DNA from: Methylococcales bacterium
GTDB lineage: Bacteria > Pseudomonadota > Gammaproteobacteria > Methylococcales > Methylomonadaceae
Direction: 5' to 3'
Length of the DNA: 50,982 bases
Assembly: GCA_026399075.1 (NCBI GenBank)
Contig: JAPLRR010000098.1
Span: 1 to 50,982, forward strand
Position 1 is the first letter of the stretch. Each line of letters opens with the position of its first letter. This document shows, in pieces, positions 40,990 through 49,751 of this stretch. The notes beneath the pieces were generated by a model that was not told the DNA's origin, did no database searches, and was given only the letters and a program-made list of their open reading frames with translations. A program made the translations under genes and the position numbers.

Positions 40990-41281
40990 ACGGACAAAAC
41001 GGACAAACCTCAGAAGCCGCGCCAGCCATGGCCTAAGGTTTTTTTGTGAGTACGGACAAAGTCACGGACAAAACCCCGTAAGTATCGCTGTAAGCCACGA
41101 CTAATAAGGGATACAGCGGTTTTTTACAGGTTGGTGAAATTTACGGACAAAGTACGGACAAACCCCCTAACAATTACAGGCCAAGGGGGTTTGTCCGTAT
41201 TTGTCCGTACTTTGTCCGCACCTAGATAACAGCCACAAGGCCACGCCGTTCGTGGCTTTGAGGTTTGTCCGTTTTGTCCGT
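40990..41281. repeat. Iteron-like cluster of ACGGACAAA
   Basis: Ten perfect copies of ACGGACAAA: six direct (40990, 40999, 41052, 41064, 41143, 41154) and four inverted (41190, 41200, 41264, 41273), plus one near-copy at 41211. They come in pairs 9-12 bases apart. The inner two pairs with AACCCCCT/AGGGGGTT form an inverted repeat of about 26 bp arms (41142-41168 and 41183-41209). The last two copies lie in the end of the DUF3987 gene. This looks like a replication origin or a binding array for the element's replication protein. Confidence 0.8.
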
Positions 41282-42667
41282 ACTGTTTTTTATCCGGTAA
41301 GACTTTTTAGGCCGCCCATTTGCGCCCTTTTCGGTGTCGATTTGTTCAATAAGTGGCGGGTTTTCGCTTAACAAATAACTTAGGGCAGTTTGTATTTTTG
41401 GGCTTGAAAGATTCTTCTTGAAGCAATCGTTATTAAGTTCTTTTAGGCTTGCACCATTTGGATAACTTTGTAAAAAGGACAGGATTTTATCGGCATTGGC
41501 GCGGGTTTCCCGTGCCTGTGGGGATGTTGACTGATCGGCAAATACAAACTTGACGGTATCCACCGCGTAATTTACCCAAGCCAGCGCGGCTTGTAAGTGC
41601 TTCGGCTCAATAACGTGGGTTTTGTTGGTCAAGGCAAACAGCATTGCCAGCCGTAACATGTAAGGTGCGCGGCGTTCTAGTAAGGCACTGATTATTTCAC
41701 TATCAAACGGCTTTCTTAAGCCTTTATAAATGTTGGTGTAATAAGTCTGTGCTGGTTCGCTCAGGTGCATTTGTTGGCCATTTGTAGAAGCCGGATAACC
41801 CCCTTTTGCATACTGGATAATATCGGCGGCTTGGTCGGCAAGGTTATCAATCACCGTTTGCGGTGTGGGTTTAGGGAAGGCCACATGGTCGATATTTTCA
41901 GAATAAACCATCAAAAAACGGTTAAAGAAACCGTTGTTGATGTCACGGGAACGCGCCAGCTCTTTCAACTCTGAGGGGGTTATGTTGGCGTGTATGCCGA
42001 TATGTGGCGCACTGCTTGCCACTGATCGGCTTTTAGTGGCGGGCTTGATGTCTGAACCGTCCCAAGCATCCCGTAAGGCAGTAGATAGCGTGTTACCATC
42101 GCGGCGGCTTTGGTGCAGGACGTTGGCAAACTCGCTTTCTATCACCCATAGCCGTTTATCATCAATTGCTTTGTTTTCGCCGTGGCCGTCATGGATTAAC
42201 CCCGCCAGCCCTTCGCGTGAAGACAAGCCGCCGCTGTGGGATAGCCCAAGTAATCCGCTGTGGGTATTTTCAATGCGCCTTCTTATCCGGTGGGTAATTT
42301 GTTGAGAATCGCCTTTGCCACCTTGGCCAGATCGGCCTATATGCAACGTAAACAAGCGCGGGTGGTGGATGGTGTCGCCTACCATCAAAAACGTGTCACG
42401 GCCTACATTGGCAGCCAAGAATGACAAGAACGCGGTGGATACCGCCACGCGGTTTAGCCCTGTACCCTGCGAGGCAATCCGCGCCAGTTCACCCACAAAG
42501 CCGTAAAACATTGGGTCGTTTGGTTTTGGCGGGGCAATAACGGTATCTTCGATAAAATCATCATCTACCGCCTTTTCACGCTTTCTCACTTGCGCGGTGG
42601 CTTTTTGGCTAATGGGTTTTGTCATGGCTTCAAGCTTTGCCAGCTGTTCCTTTTGTTCTTCGGTCAT
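41222..42667 (-). CDS. DUF3987 helicase/primase-like replication protein
   Basis: 481 residues. Residues 50-110 (FYGFVGELARIASQGTGLNRVAVSTAFLSFLAANVG) open the DUF3987 domain. HIGRSGQGGKGDSQQ holds a P-loop-like motif, followed by GLSHSGGLSSREGLAGLIHD and WVIESEFANVLHQSRRDG. It ends in a charged tail. DUF3987 proteins are AAA-like replication helicases of phages and satellites. It overlaps the 63-residue gene ahead by 4 bases. The repeats at its 3' end are the likely origin. Confidence 0.85.
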   Translation of the reverse strand: MTEEQKEQLAKLEAMTKPISQKATAQVRKREKAVDDDFIEDTVIAPPKPNDPMFYGFVGELARIASQGTGLNRVAVSTAFLSFLAANVGRDTFLMVGDTIHHPRLFTLHIGRSGQGGKGDSQQITHRIRRRIENTHSGLLGLSHSGGLSSREGLAGLIHDGHGENKAIDDKRLWVIESEFANVLHQSRRDGNTLSTALRDAWDGSDIKPATKSRSVASSAPHIGIHANITPSELKELARSRDINNGFFNRFLMVYSENIDHVAFPKPTPQTVIDNLADQAADIIQYAKGGYPASTNGQQMHLSEPAQTYYTNIYKGLRKPFDSEIISALLERRAPYMLRLAMLFALTNKTHVIEPKHLQAALAWVNYAVDTVKFVFADQSTSPQARETRANADKILSFLQSYPNGASLKELNNDCFKKNLSSPKIQTALSYLLSENPPLIEQIDTEKGANGRPKKSYRIKNSTDKTDKPQSHERRGLVAVI

Positions 42668-42855
42668 ACCGCCTCCTTGGTCACTTTCTGCAATCTGTCG
42701 GTAAAATAGCGCATTAACAAAGCAAGGTCGTCACGGTTTACGGTATGCAGGTCTGTACAGGGGCTCATCAGGTCGGCAATTGATGATAGGCACTTGTGAA
42801 TAGTGTCCAGTTCGTCTAACTGGTCAAAGGTCAATGATTTTGTGTGCGCGTTCAT
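42664..42855 (-). CDS. Small hypothetical protein of the element
   Basis: 63 residues: MNAHTKSLTFDQLDELDTIHKCLSSIADLMS, CTDLHTVNRDDLALLMRYFTDRLQKV. Two helices; no family recognised. It overlaps the gene on each side (ATGA with the DUF3987 gene; one base with the next), so it is translated within the operon. Confidence 0.7.
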   Translation of the reverse strand: MNAHTKSLTFDQLDELDTIHKCLSSIADLMSPCTDLHTVNRDDLALLMRYFTDRLQKVTKEAV

Positions 42856-43259
42856 TACTTACCCCCTGCAATAATGGCTTTAACCTGTTGTTCGATGTGG
42901 TACAGGTCGTCATCATTCCAGCCGGACACATGCCGGATATGCAGGATTTCATGAAAGAGCCTAAAGCCTTCACTGTCCAGCCTGCCCAGTTCGCCAAGGC
43001 TGTGCATAAAGGGTTTGTCGGTTCGGTAGGCACTGATAAAGGCATCGGCTAAAAACTGCCCTGAGTGGCCTCCTTGGGCGATACGTTTAAGCAATAAGCC
43101 AGACTCCAGCGGCAACGGCTCTAAGCCTCTGGCCTCGGTTTGTTGTTTAAGCAGATCGGCAAGGGGAACGCGCCTAGGGGTGTTAATCTTGAAGGCTAGA
43201 TGTGCGGGCGTGGCTGGATGTTGGGCAGAGTTGCCCAGTGTTGGGGTTGGGTTGTTCAT
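42855..43259 (-). CDS. Hypothetical protein of the element
   Basis: 134 residues. The first 55 are polar and likely flexible; after that LLLKRIAQGGHSGQFLADAFISAYRTDKPFMHSLGELGRLDSEGFRLFHEILHIRHVSGWNDDDLYHIEQQVKAIIAG forms a helical domain known from integrated elements of gammaproteobacteria as an uncharacterised protein. First gene of the replication operon; the 5' leader is structured. Confidence 0.75.
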   Translation of the reverse strand: MNNPTPTLGNSAQHPATPAHLAFKINTPRRVPLADLLKQQTEARGLEPLPLESGLLLKRIAQGGHSGQFLADAFISAYRTDKPFMHSLGELGRLDSEGFRLFHEILHIRHVSGWNDDDLYHIEQQVKAIIAGGK

Positions 43260-43649
43260 AGCGGTGTCCTTTGTAGCAGGGATAAGCCGCCGCCCGTTGG
43301 TGCGAGTCGCTGGGCGGTGGGATGTGTCAAGTTCGCACTACCTGCAAAGGCACAGGCCAGCCGTTTGACGGGCTGCTCAACACATCCCACCATAACAAAA
43401 GATAATCGGCATAAAGCCGCTAGTGTTTTTGATGGGTACAAAAAAACCACTGTAAAAAGTGGCCTGTTGTGGCCTTTACGCGGGGTGCGAATCCCGTCTT
43501 TCGTTTTTTGCGAAAGCGGGGGCATCATAAGGCCGCGCGGGGGTGCTGTCAATTGGGTTATAATGTGCATGGTCATAAAAAACGAGTGAGATTGTTTAAG
43601 CCTGTGTAAATGTGATGGTTTACACGGGCTTTTTTGTGTCTGGGATTGC
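43260..43649. other. Structured leader and possible small RNA
   Basis: 390 bases without a gene. GTGGGATGTGT (43317-43327) pairs with ACACATCCCAC (43380-43390), enclosing a second small hairpin (CAGCC/GGCTG). TATAAT at 43559-43564 on the plus strand, 36 bases before the terminator hairpin, may start a transcript of about 60-70 bases; the -35 is poor. Such structured regions upstream of replication genes are known from P4-like satellites. Confidence 0.4.
43600..43635 (+). terminator. Terminator hairpin, plus strand
   Basis: GCCTGTGTAAA, 8-base loop, TTTACACGGGC, followed by TTTTTT. It has a T-run only on the plus strand, where no gene precedes it, which points to a small transcript from this region. 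Confidence 0.65.
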
Positions 43650-43877
43650 CTAAAGGTGGGGTGGTGGTTGCCAGCCTTCGGGCAAGGTGTAATGGGCTAG
43701 GCCGTTACTGCCTTGGCGGGTGGTGATGACCGGATAACCACGCTCCCGCAAGCGTTTAATGATGGATGAAAGGCGGGTTATGCGGGCGTTAAACATATCG
43801 ATGGAATTAACGGGGGTGCGGTTGAGCAATGCTGCCTTGACCTGGTCGAGTTGGGTTTGTTTTGGTGTCCTCTTCAT
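43650..43877 (-). CDS. Helix-turn-helix protein of the element
   Basis: 75 residues: MKRTPKQTQLDQVKAALLNRTPVNSIDMFNARITRLSSIIKRLRERGYPVITTRQ, a winged-helix/HTH_39-like pattern (helix, turn with NxxDM...ITRLSSIIKRLRERG, wing). Likely a small regulator. Overlaps the gp27-like gene by 4 bases. Confidence 0.75.
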   Translation of the reverse strand: MKRTPKQTQLDQVKAALLNRTPVNSIDMFNARITRLSSIIKRLRERGYPVITTRQGSNGLAHYTLPEGWQPPPHL

Positions 43878-44215
43878 GGCTTGCCCTCTATCTTGTCAAG
43901 GTAGGCGTATAGCCCGCTAGGGTTTTCGGTAAGCTTGTCAATAAGCGTTTTCCGCACCTGTTCAACGCCGATTTCTTCAATTTTCCGGTGGTTCTTGGCG
44001 GCTTCCTCTATCGGCATACCTAAGGCAAGCAATGGGGCAAAATTGTCCTGTAGCGGCTTGCCCACGCGCTGTAGTGCAGAATGTGACAAAGCTATGCCGT
44101 GGGTTTGTAAAAGCCATTGGCTAATGTCGAGATAGGGTTCACGCGCCAGTAGCTTGGCAACAATCCCAGACCTGACAGGGTCGGGCAAGGTGTTGATAAT
44201 GGGCGGCCTTGGCAT
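43874..44215 (-). CDS. Mu gp27-like protein (DUF3486)
   Basis: 113 residues. PRPPIINTLPDPVRSGIVAKLLAREPYLDISQWLLQTHGIALSHSALQRVGKPLQ is the start of the DUF3486 / phage Mu gp27 family, which has a DNA-binding-like head. The role in phages is near packaging, but it is poorly understood. In this element, without head genes, it could be a regulator. TAATG joins it to the AlpA gene (one-base overlap). Confidence 0.7.
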   Translation of the reverse strand: MPRPPIINTLPDPVRSGIVAKLLAREPYLDISQWLLQTHGIALSHSALQRVGKPLQDNFAPLLALGMPIEEAAKNHRKIEEIGVEQVRKTLIDKLTENPSGLYAYLDKIEGKP

Positions 44216-44439
44216 TATGCAGCCTCCTTGCTTTCCAGCCATGCCAGCACGGCATCGGCTTTCCAGACGGTGACTTTATCGGATAGCTTGATGGGCTTAG
44301 GGAACTTGCCCTCCCTGACTAGCCGCCAGATCGTGCTTTTTGATATGCCTAGGCGTGGGGCTAGGGTGGATACCCGCAAGTTTGCACCTGCTTGTAAGGG
44401 GTCTTGAGGGGTAATTTGGGGCTTTTTGGGGTTTTGCAT
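44215..44439 (-). CDS. AlpA-family excisionase/regulator
   Basis: 74 residues. RVSTLAPRLGISKSTIWRLVREGKFPKPIKLSDKVTVWKADAVLAWLESK is the full AlpA winged-helix domain. AlpA proteins activate integrases or serve as excisionases in P4-like elements. First gene of its operon, with a strong inverted repeat directly in front of the start. Confidence 0.9.
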   Translation of the reverse strand: MQNPKKPQITPQDPLQAGANLRVSTLAPRLGISKSTIWRLVREGKFPKPIKLSDKVTVWKADAVLAWLESKEAA

Positions 44440-44440
44440 G

Positions 44441-44477
44441 TTTCACCTGATATGCTGCTTGTTGGAATCAGGTGAAA
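44441..44477. promoter_or_regulatory. Inverted-repeat operator before alpA
   Basis: TTTCACCTGAT (44441-44451) and ATCAGGTGAAA (44467-44477), 11-bp perfect arms, 15-base spacer. It overlaps the ribosome-site region of alpA, so binding or RNA folding here would control the operon. Confidence 0.65.
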
Positions 44478-44548
44478 TTATTGTGATTTATTTTTAGATT
44501 AAGTGGCTATAGCCGAAAGGCAAACGGCTATAGCCGCGAAATAGCCGT

Positions 44549-45670
44549 TTATTTTTCAATTAAACCCGCAGCGTCCAAGTGTCTTTTTATAGTTTTTGCG
44601 CTTATTTTAAAGCCTAGAAGGTCGGCTGTTCTCTCCAACTCGCTTGCAAGGCCACGGTCACAAGGGCCTATACCATGTTTCTTGCAAAGTGCCGCGATAA
44701 TGATTAATAGCGCCTTTTTTTCTCTTGGGTCTAACGGCTTATCATCATCCGCATTGGTGCTAACCTCTTGGCTAATTTCTGATGTATCGGCTTGTTTATC
44801 ATCCCGTGATGGGCTTGCCATTGCGTCGGTCATTGTTGGGGTGTCGCTTGATAGGTCGGTGAAAAAATGCGCGGGATAGCCTTTAAGGCTGGCAAATTCG
44901 GCGGCTTCTTTAGGGGTAAGCTCCCAATCTAGGCTAGGGGCTTCTTTGTAAAGCTCTATTATTCCATCCTTAAGGCGGTTTCCTTTGGGGGTTTGTTCGT
45001 ATGTCAAATGGGTTTGTGGGTGTCTAGGGTTAATCATCCCTTTAACAATAGCTTCTGCAAACAAGTTATGGCAATCCAACAAGTGTTCGTATGGGCTTCT
45101 ATAAAACCTATAGCCAATCAGTACGGCAAGCTCAAACAATGAGATGTATTTATAATCTTTGATTTCTTCAATCCGCCCTTTGTCGTAGGGGTCTGCATAC
45201 AAGGAAGCTATAACCGCCTGAAAGGGATATTCATCATCAAGGCATACCTTTTCCCATTTTTCAATTGCTTCAATTCGCCATACTTCGTGGACTTTTTCGG
45301 CTATTTCTTCGGTGTATTCTTGGCTGTTAAAATCAGGATAAAACGAGGATAAGCCATATTTAAGCCCAAGCTCACGCCATTTTTTAAGGATTAAATCAGG
45401 GCTAGCCTCTTCTATAAGGCGAGTGCATAAACAGGGAAAAAAGGGGCTTGTTTTAAGCTCGTTACACAATGAATTAAACAGGAAGGCGATTAGCTGCTTG
45501 TGCCTTTCTTCGGGGTCTTCAATGGTTAAAGGGTTCGTATCTATGGGGGTTAGAAAGGGGTTAGTTAGGGCATTCGCTAATATATCTAGGTCTAGGTGTC
45601 TTTTTTCAAAATCGTCTGTATTCAAAGGGTCTAGGGCGTTTTTTATACGCGCTGCATAGTCGTTCATCAT
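44549..45670 (-). CDS. Hypothetical protein of the element, C-terminal HTH-like
   Basis: 373 residues. The N-terminal 250 are helical, acidic and unrecognised. The C-terminal DPREKKALLIIIAALCKKHGIGPCDRGLASELERTADLLGFKISAKTIKRHLDAAGLIEK is a helical domain seen at the end of many uncharacterised prophage and plasmid proteins, with a helix-turn-helix look (SAKTIKRHLD). Likely DNA-binding accessory. It lies between integrase and AlpA, the place of accessory genes in such elements. Confidence 0.65.
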   Translation of the reverse strand: MMNDYAARIKNALDPLNTDDFEKRHLDLDILANALTNPFLTPIDTNPLTIEDPEERHKQLIAFLFNSLCNELKTSPFFPCLCTRLIEEASPDLILKKWRELGLKYGLSSFYPDFNSQEYTEEIAEKVHEVWRIEAIEKWEKVCLDDEYPFQAVIASLYADPYDKGRIEEIKDYKYISLFELAVLIGYRFYRSPYEHLLDCHNLFAEAIVKGMINPRHPQTHLTYEQTPKGNRLKDGIIELYKEAPSLDWELTPKEAAEFASLKGYPAHFFTDLSSDTPTMTDAMASPSRDDKQADTSEISQEVSTNADDDKPLDPREKKALLIIIAALCKKHGIGPCDRGLASELERTADLLGFKISAKTIKRHLDAAGLIEK

Positions 45671-45856
45671 GTCCGCCTTTCACGGCTAACCTTTCAAAAA
45701 AGAAAACCGCGCCAATGGGTGAAAGGTAGCCCATGTTCGCCCCGTCGGGCTAGGTGCGGTTTGTTCGGTTTATCGGGTGTGGCTTTGCGGCGGCTTCAAA
45801 TAAGCGGCTATCATCCGGCACGGACTATTAGGGACTATGCTGGAAGAAGCTGGATA

Positions 45857-47116
45857 CTAGGCTTTCTTTCTGATCGGGGTCACGTTCCATTCTTGGCCTG
45901 TTTCGCAACTTTCCAAAAGGTTTGCCCAAAGCTTAAGGGCTTCTCTGCGTTCGTCTAGGTAATCATGGCGGTTATATACCCCTTCAATGCCTTTAATCTT
46001 GTGGTTAAGGCAGCGTTCGGCAATATGCGAGGGGATACCCAAGGCGGCCAAGTGGGTGCGGGCGGTGCGCCTAAAATCGTGGATACAAAACGCTTCAACG
46101 GTTGGCATGTTGGGCTTAACTTTTGCCAAGGCCACGTTTAAGGTGTTTTCGTGGATATGGGGGAGCATTCGGTCTTGTGCCTTTCTGGCAGGTAACAGCC
46201 ATTCACTACTTTCTGATAAGCGGTGCAGGGTCTCCAAAGCTTCCACGGCTTGGCGTGGTAAAGGAATAGTGATGGCTGACTCGGTTTTGTTGCGTTCGGC
46301 GGGTAAATGCCAAAGCGCGGCGGCAAGGTCAAACTCGCTTTTTCTTGCGCCTATCAATTCACTTTTCCTGACGGCCAGCATTAACAACAATTTAACGCTG
46401 ATAATGTTTATTTGGGTAAAGCCTTTGGTGTTACGCATGGCATCAAACAACGCCACTAGATCGGCTTGGGTCAATGCCCTGCTTCGTGCGGTTTCTTTGC
46501 CGCCAGCGTCCGACAAGTCAAAAGCAGACGTGGGGTTATATTGCAGCCTATGCCGCTTGATGGCATAGTCAAAAAGCCGCCTTGTCCAGCGCAGCACGTC
46601 ATTTGCCATTGTCGGCGCACCGCGTTTGATGATGGTCTTAAGCATCATGTCAATGTGGCTAGGTTTTACGTCTTCAACTGCCAACGCGCCAATATTTGGC
46701 TTAATGTCGTTCTCAATCCTTGCCCTGACAATGTTCGGGTGTTTCCATTGTCCTAAGATTCGATTGTTAAAGTATTCGTCGGCCAATTGCCCAACGGTTA
46801 GGGCGTTATTCTTGGCTTCTATCTTGGCTACAGCGTCGGCTTTGCGGTCTTGCTTTTCGGCGGCGACATCATGACCCAAGGCGACACGCGCATTAAGGTC
46901 TTTAACTAGCTTTCGGGCATCAGCTAGCGACACTTGCCCATAAGTGCCGATATTCATCACGCGCTGTTTACCTGCAAACCGATAACGAAACCGCCAAAGT
47001 GGGACAGCAAAATCTTTACGGTAGCTTAATACTAGCCCGTCACCGTCGCCTTTGCCTTCAAAGCGTTCACCTTTGCTTATCCAGCTTTTAATTTGCATGT
47101 AGCTTAGTTTTGCCAT
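45857..47116 (-). CDS. Tyrosine integrase (P4-type)
   Basis: 419 residues. The N-terminus MAKLSYMQIKSWISKGERFEG and YRKDFAVPLWRFRYRFAGKQRVMNIGTYGQVSLADARK is the DUF4102-like arm-binding domain; the catalytic part has LLLMLAVRKSELIGARKSEF (Arg), HDFRRTARTHLA (His-x-x-Arg) and LNHKIKGIEGVYNRHDY (nucleophilic Tyr region). All key residues are present, so it should be active. ATG 47116 follows a GGGGGGAT stretch and four TGGTACA-type sites. It lies next to the right end of the element. Confidence 0.92.
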   Translation of the reverse strand: MAKLSYMQIKSWISKGERFEGKGDGDGLVLSYRKDFAVPLWRFRYRFAGKQRVMNIGTYGQVSLADARKLVKDLNARVALGHDVAAEKQDRKADAVAKIEAKNNALTVGQLADEYFNNRILGQWKHPNIVRARIENDIKPNIGALAVEDVKPSHIDMMLKTIIKRGAPTMANDVLRWTRRLFDYAIKRHRLQYNPTSAFDLSDAGGKETARSRALTQADLVALFDAMRNTKGFTQINIISVKLLLMLAVRKSELIGARKSEFDLAAALWHLPAERNKTESAITIPLPRQAVEALETLHRLSESSEWLLPARKAQDRMLPHIHENTLNVALAKVKPNMPTVEAFCIHDFRRTARTHLAALGIPSHIAERCLNHKIKGIEGVYNRHDYLDERREALKLWANLLESCETGQEWNVTPIRKKA

Positions 47117-47128
47117 GTATCCCCCCTG

Positions 47129-47178
47129 TGTACCAGTAAATTTGTACCATTTCCGGTGTTGGTACACGTCTTGGTACA
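47129..47178. promoter_or_regulatory. TGGTACA sites upstream of the integrase
   Basis: TGTACCA at 47129-47135 and 47143-47149, then TGGTACA at 47160-47166 and 47172-47178: two inverted and two direct copies around a centre at 47154. They could be arm sites for the integrase or excisionase. Confidence 0.5.
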
Positions 47179-47235
47179 TGGTTATTGTGCGATTAAATGA
47201 GACGGTATGCAACGGTATGGATTAGATAATATTAT

Positions 47236-47249
47236 TGATTCAATGCCTT
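47236..47249. other. Candidate right attachment site
   Basis: TGATTCAATGCCTT, identical to 38973-38986. It is 120 bases upstream of the integrase start and 38 bases beyond the yicC stop. No tRNA gene is present at either side. Confidence 0.5.
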
Positions 47250-47286
47250 AAAAGTATTTTGGCATGGTATGGGACGGTGTGGGACA

Positions 47287-48153
47287 TCACTCTATATTTT
47301 GTATCTGCTCCCGCATTTGTTCTATCAGCACTTTGAGCTCTATGGCGATTTGGGTCATGTCTTTGTCGGTGGATTTGGAGCCTAGGGTGTTGGCTTCGCG
47401 GTTGAGTTCCTGCATTAAAAAATCTAGGCGCCGCCCTACGGGGTCTTTTTCGTTTAGGACGCGCAGCACTTCGGTGATGTGGGTGTTAAGCCGGTCCAAT
47501 TCTTCGCTGACATCCATTTTTTGCGTCAGATACACCAGCTCTTGTTCCAGGCGGTCAAAATCGGGTTGCGCGACCAGTTCGGTGATACGGTCGGTTATTT
47601 TGGTGCGGACTTGTTGCAACACTTCGGGCATACGTTGGCTGGCCAAGCTGACAAAGCCTTGCATTTTTTGGCAGCGTTCGCTAATCAGCAGTTTGAGTTG
47701 TGCGCCTTCGCGTTCGCGCATTTCCAGAAATTGCGCCAAGGTTTGTTTGACCAAATGGGTGATGGTTTCGTTAAGGTGGGTTTTGTCCGGGCCTTGTTCT
47801 TGGGCAATGCCGGGGAAGGCGAGGACATCCAAGGCGGAAAACGACAAGGGTGCCAACATGTGTTCTTCTATTTGGTCAGTGGCGGCAAGCAGGGCGGTGA
47901 CGGCATCCAAGTTGACCTGAAAGCCTGCGCCACCTTTGCTTTGTTTTTTTATGCTTAGGCTGCATTCCAATTTGCCCCGGTTGATTTTGGCGGCAAGGAT
48001 GGCGCGGACATCGGATTCTATAAAGCGCAAATGGTCAGGCAATTTGATGGTGATGTCACAATAACGGTGGTTGACCGAGCGTAATTCACAGGCGATGGTG
48101 GAGTCCCCGGTGCTGGCTTCGTTGCCTGCGTATGCAGTCATGCTTCTAATCAT
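47287..48153 (-). CDS. yicC: YicC-family endoribonuclease
   Basis: 288 residues, standard length. SMTAYAGNEASTGDSTIACELRSVNHRYCDITIKLPDHLR is the conserved N-terminus and KDPVGRRLDFLMQELNREANTLGSKS...MTQIAIELKVLIEQMREQIQNIE the conserved C-terminus. Members cut RNA. It is divergent from rph, a very common arrangement in gammaproteobacteria. The integrated element ends just past its 3' end. Confidence 0.93.
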   Translation of the reverse strand: MIRSMTAYAGNEASTGDSTIACELRSVNHRYCDITIKLPDHLRFIESDVRAILAAKINRGKLECSLSIKKQSKGGAGFQVNLDAVTALLAATDQIEEHMLAPLSFSALDVLAFPGIAQEQGPDKTHLNETITHLVKQTLAQFLEMREREGAQLKLLISERCQKMQGFVSLASQRMPEVLQQVRTKITDRITELVAQPDFDRLEQELVYLTQKMDVSEELDRLNTHITEVLRVLNEKDPVGRRLDFLMQELNREANTLGSKSTDKDMTQIAIELKVLIEQMREQIQNIE

Positions 48154-48317
48154 TGTTCACCTGTGTTGCTTGAAGGTCGTGCGTTAAAATTGTTGCCATT
48201 CTATCCTTCTAAGCCACGGCTTGCACCTTTTCAATGTGTGGGAAAGTTTACTAAATTGAAAACTGTAGCAGGTTAAGATCAGGTATACTGTGCAGTTTTT
48301 AATTTAGCGGAACAAAC

Positions 48318-49040
48318 ATGAGACCTAGCGGACGACAACCAGACCAACTTAGGGATATTAGCTTTACCTGTGGTTACACCAAACATGCCGAAGGTTCGGT
48401 GTTAGTTGAGTTTGGCGACACGCGGGTGCTTTGTACCGCCAGTGTGGACAAAAGCGTGCCGCGTTTCCTGAAAGGCAAAGGCGAAGGTTGGGTGACGGCT
48501 GAATATGGCATGTTGCCGCGTTCTACCCATAGCCGTATGGGGCGGGAAGCCGCTTATGGCAAACAAGGCGGACGAACTTTAGAAATCCAGCGCCTGATAG
48601 GCCGTTCATTACGCGCGGCGGTCGATTTAAAAGCCTTGGGCGAACATACCGTGACGATTGACTGTGATGTGCTGCAAGCTGATGGTGGTACGCGCACGGC
48701 GGCGATTACCGGGGGCTTTGTGGCCTTGTCTTTGGCAATGGAAAAAATGCTCCAGCGTAAACTGATTAAGGCCAATCCGTTACATGGACAGGTGGCATCG
48801 GTGTCGGTTGGCATTTATAACGGTGTGCCGGTGTTGGATTTGGATTACGCCGAGGACAGCAATGCCGAAACCGATATGAATGTGGTGATGAATGACGCGG
48901 CCGCGTTTATTGAAGTCCAAGGCACGGCTGAGGGCCACGCATTTCGTAAATCAGAGTTGGATGCTATGTTGGAGTTAGCTAGTTTTGGCATTAAGCATTT
49001 GCTGGAAAAGCAACGCTTGGCTTTGGAACAGCATTCGTAG
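48318..49040 (+). CDS. rph: Ribonuclease PH
   Basis: 240 residues, full length: [43 protein letters not shown], then [40 protein letters not shown], the phosphorolytic exonuclease core, then [18 protein letters not shown]. It trims tRNA 3' ends with phosphate. Transcribed toward rdgB, to which it is usually linked. Upstream TATACT at about 48292 is a possible -10. Confidence 0.95.
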   Translation: MRPSGRQPDQLRDISFTCGYTKHAEGSVLVEFGDTRVLCTASVDKSVPRFLKGKGEGWVTAEYGMLPRSTHSRMGREAAYGKQGGRTLEIQRLIGRSLRAAVDLKALGEHTVTIDCDVLQADGGTRTAAITGGFVALSLAMEKMLQRKLIKANPLHGQVASVSVGIYNGVPVLDLDYAEDSNAETDMNVVMNDAAAFIEVQGTAEGHAFRKSELDAMLELASFGIKHLLEKQRLALEQHS

Positions 49041-49136
49041 ATAGAAAATCTCCCTTAGCCCCTCTTTCCAAAGAGGGGGGGGGGCTGGATAACTCCCTAC
49101 ACCCAATTCACCACCTTATCTTTCTTAGCTTTGTCC

Positions 49137-49751
49137 ATGTCCATTTTATCATCCCAACAAATCGTCTTGGCCAGCGGTAACCTTGGCAAGATTAAAGAAA
49201 TTCAGGCAATACTGGCCGGGCATCCGATTGTGGCCCAGTCGGCTTTTAAGGTTGTTGAAGCCGAAGAGACTGGCTCTACCTTTGTCGAAAATGCCATTAT
49301 TAAAGCCAGAAATGCGGCGCTTCATTGTGGTTTGCCTGCCATCGCTGATGATTCTGGCTTGGTTGTCGATGCCTTGAACGGTGCACCCGGGGTTATTTCT
49401 GCCCGTTATGCGGGCATAGGCGCAAGTGATCAAGACAATGTGGATAAATTGTTGCAGGAAATGGCTGATGTACCAGACGGCCAGCGCAGCGCCCGATTTA
49501 TTTGTGTTATGGTGTTTATGGAACATGCGGATGACCCGATTCCAGTGATAGCGCAAGGGGTTTGGGAAGGCCAGATTTTACGGGTTTGCCAAGGTGATAA
49601 TGGTTTTGGCTATGATCCGGTGTTTTGGCTGCCTGACCAGCAGTGCGCCTCTGCGCAATTGCCTGCAACCGTTAAAAATGCCTTAAGCCACCGGGGACAA
49701 GCTTTGCGGGCTTTGACAGAAGTAATTAAGGCCAAGGAGACTCGGGGTTAA
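49137..49751 (+). CDS. rdgB: Non-canonical purine NTP pyrophosphatase (RdgB)
   Basis: 204 residues. QQIVLASGNLGKIKEIQAIL (SGNxGK), PAIADDSGLVVDALNGAPGVISARYAG (DDSGL, the metal Asp), FGYDPVF and LSHRGQAL are the standard motifs. It hydrolyses ITP, XTP and dITP to keep them out of DNA. ATG 49137 was preferred over a TTG two codons upstream. A one-base overlap joins it to the phosphotransferase gene. Confidence 0.94.
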   Translation: MSILSSQQIVLASGNLGKIKEIQAILAGHPIVAQSAFKVVEAEETGSTFVENAIIKARNAALHCGLPAIADDSGLVVDALNGAPGVISARYAGIGASDQDNVDKLLQEMADVPDGQRSARFICVMVFMEHADDPIPVIAQGVWEGQILRVCQGDNGFGYDPVFWLPDQQCASAQLPATVKNALSHRGQALRALTEVIKAKETRG

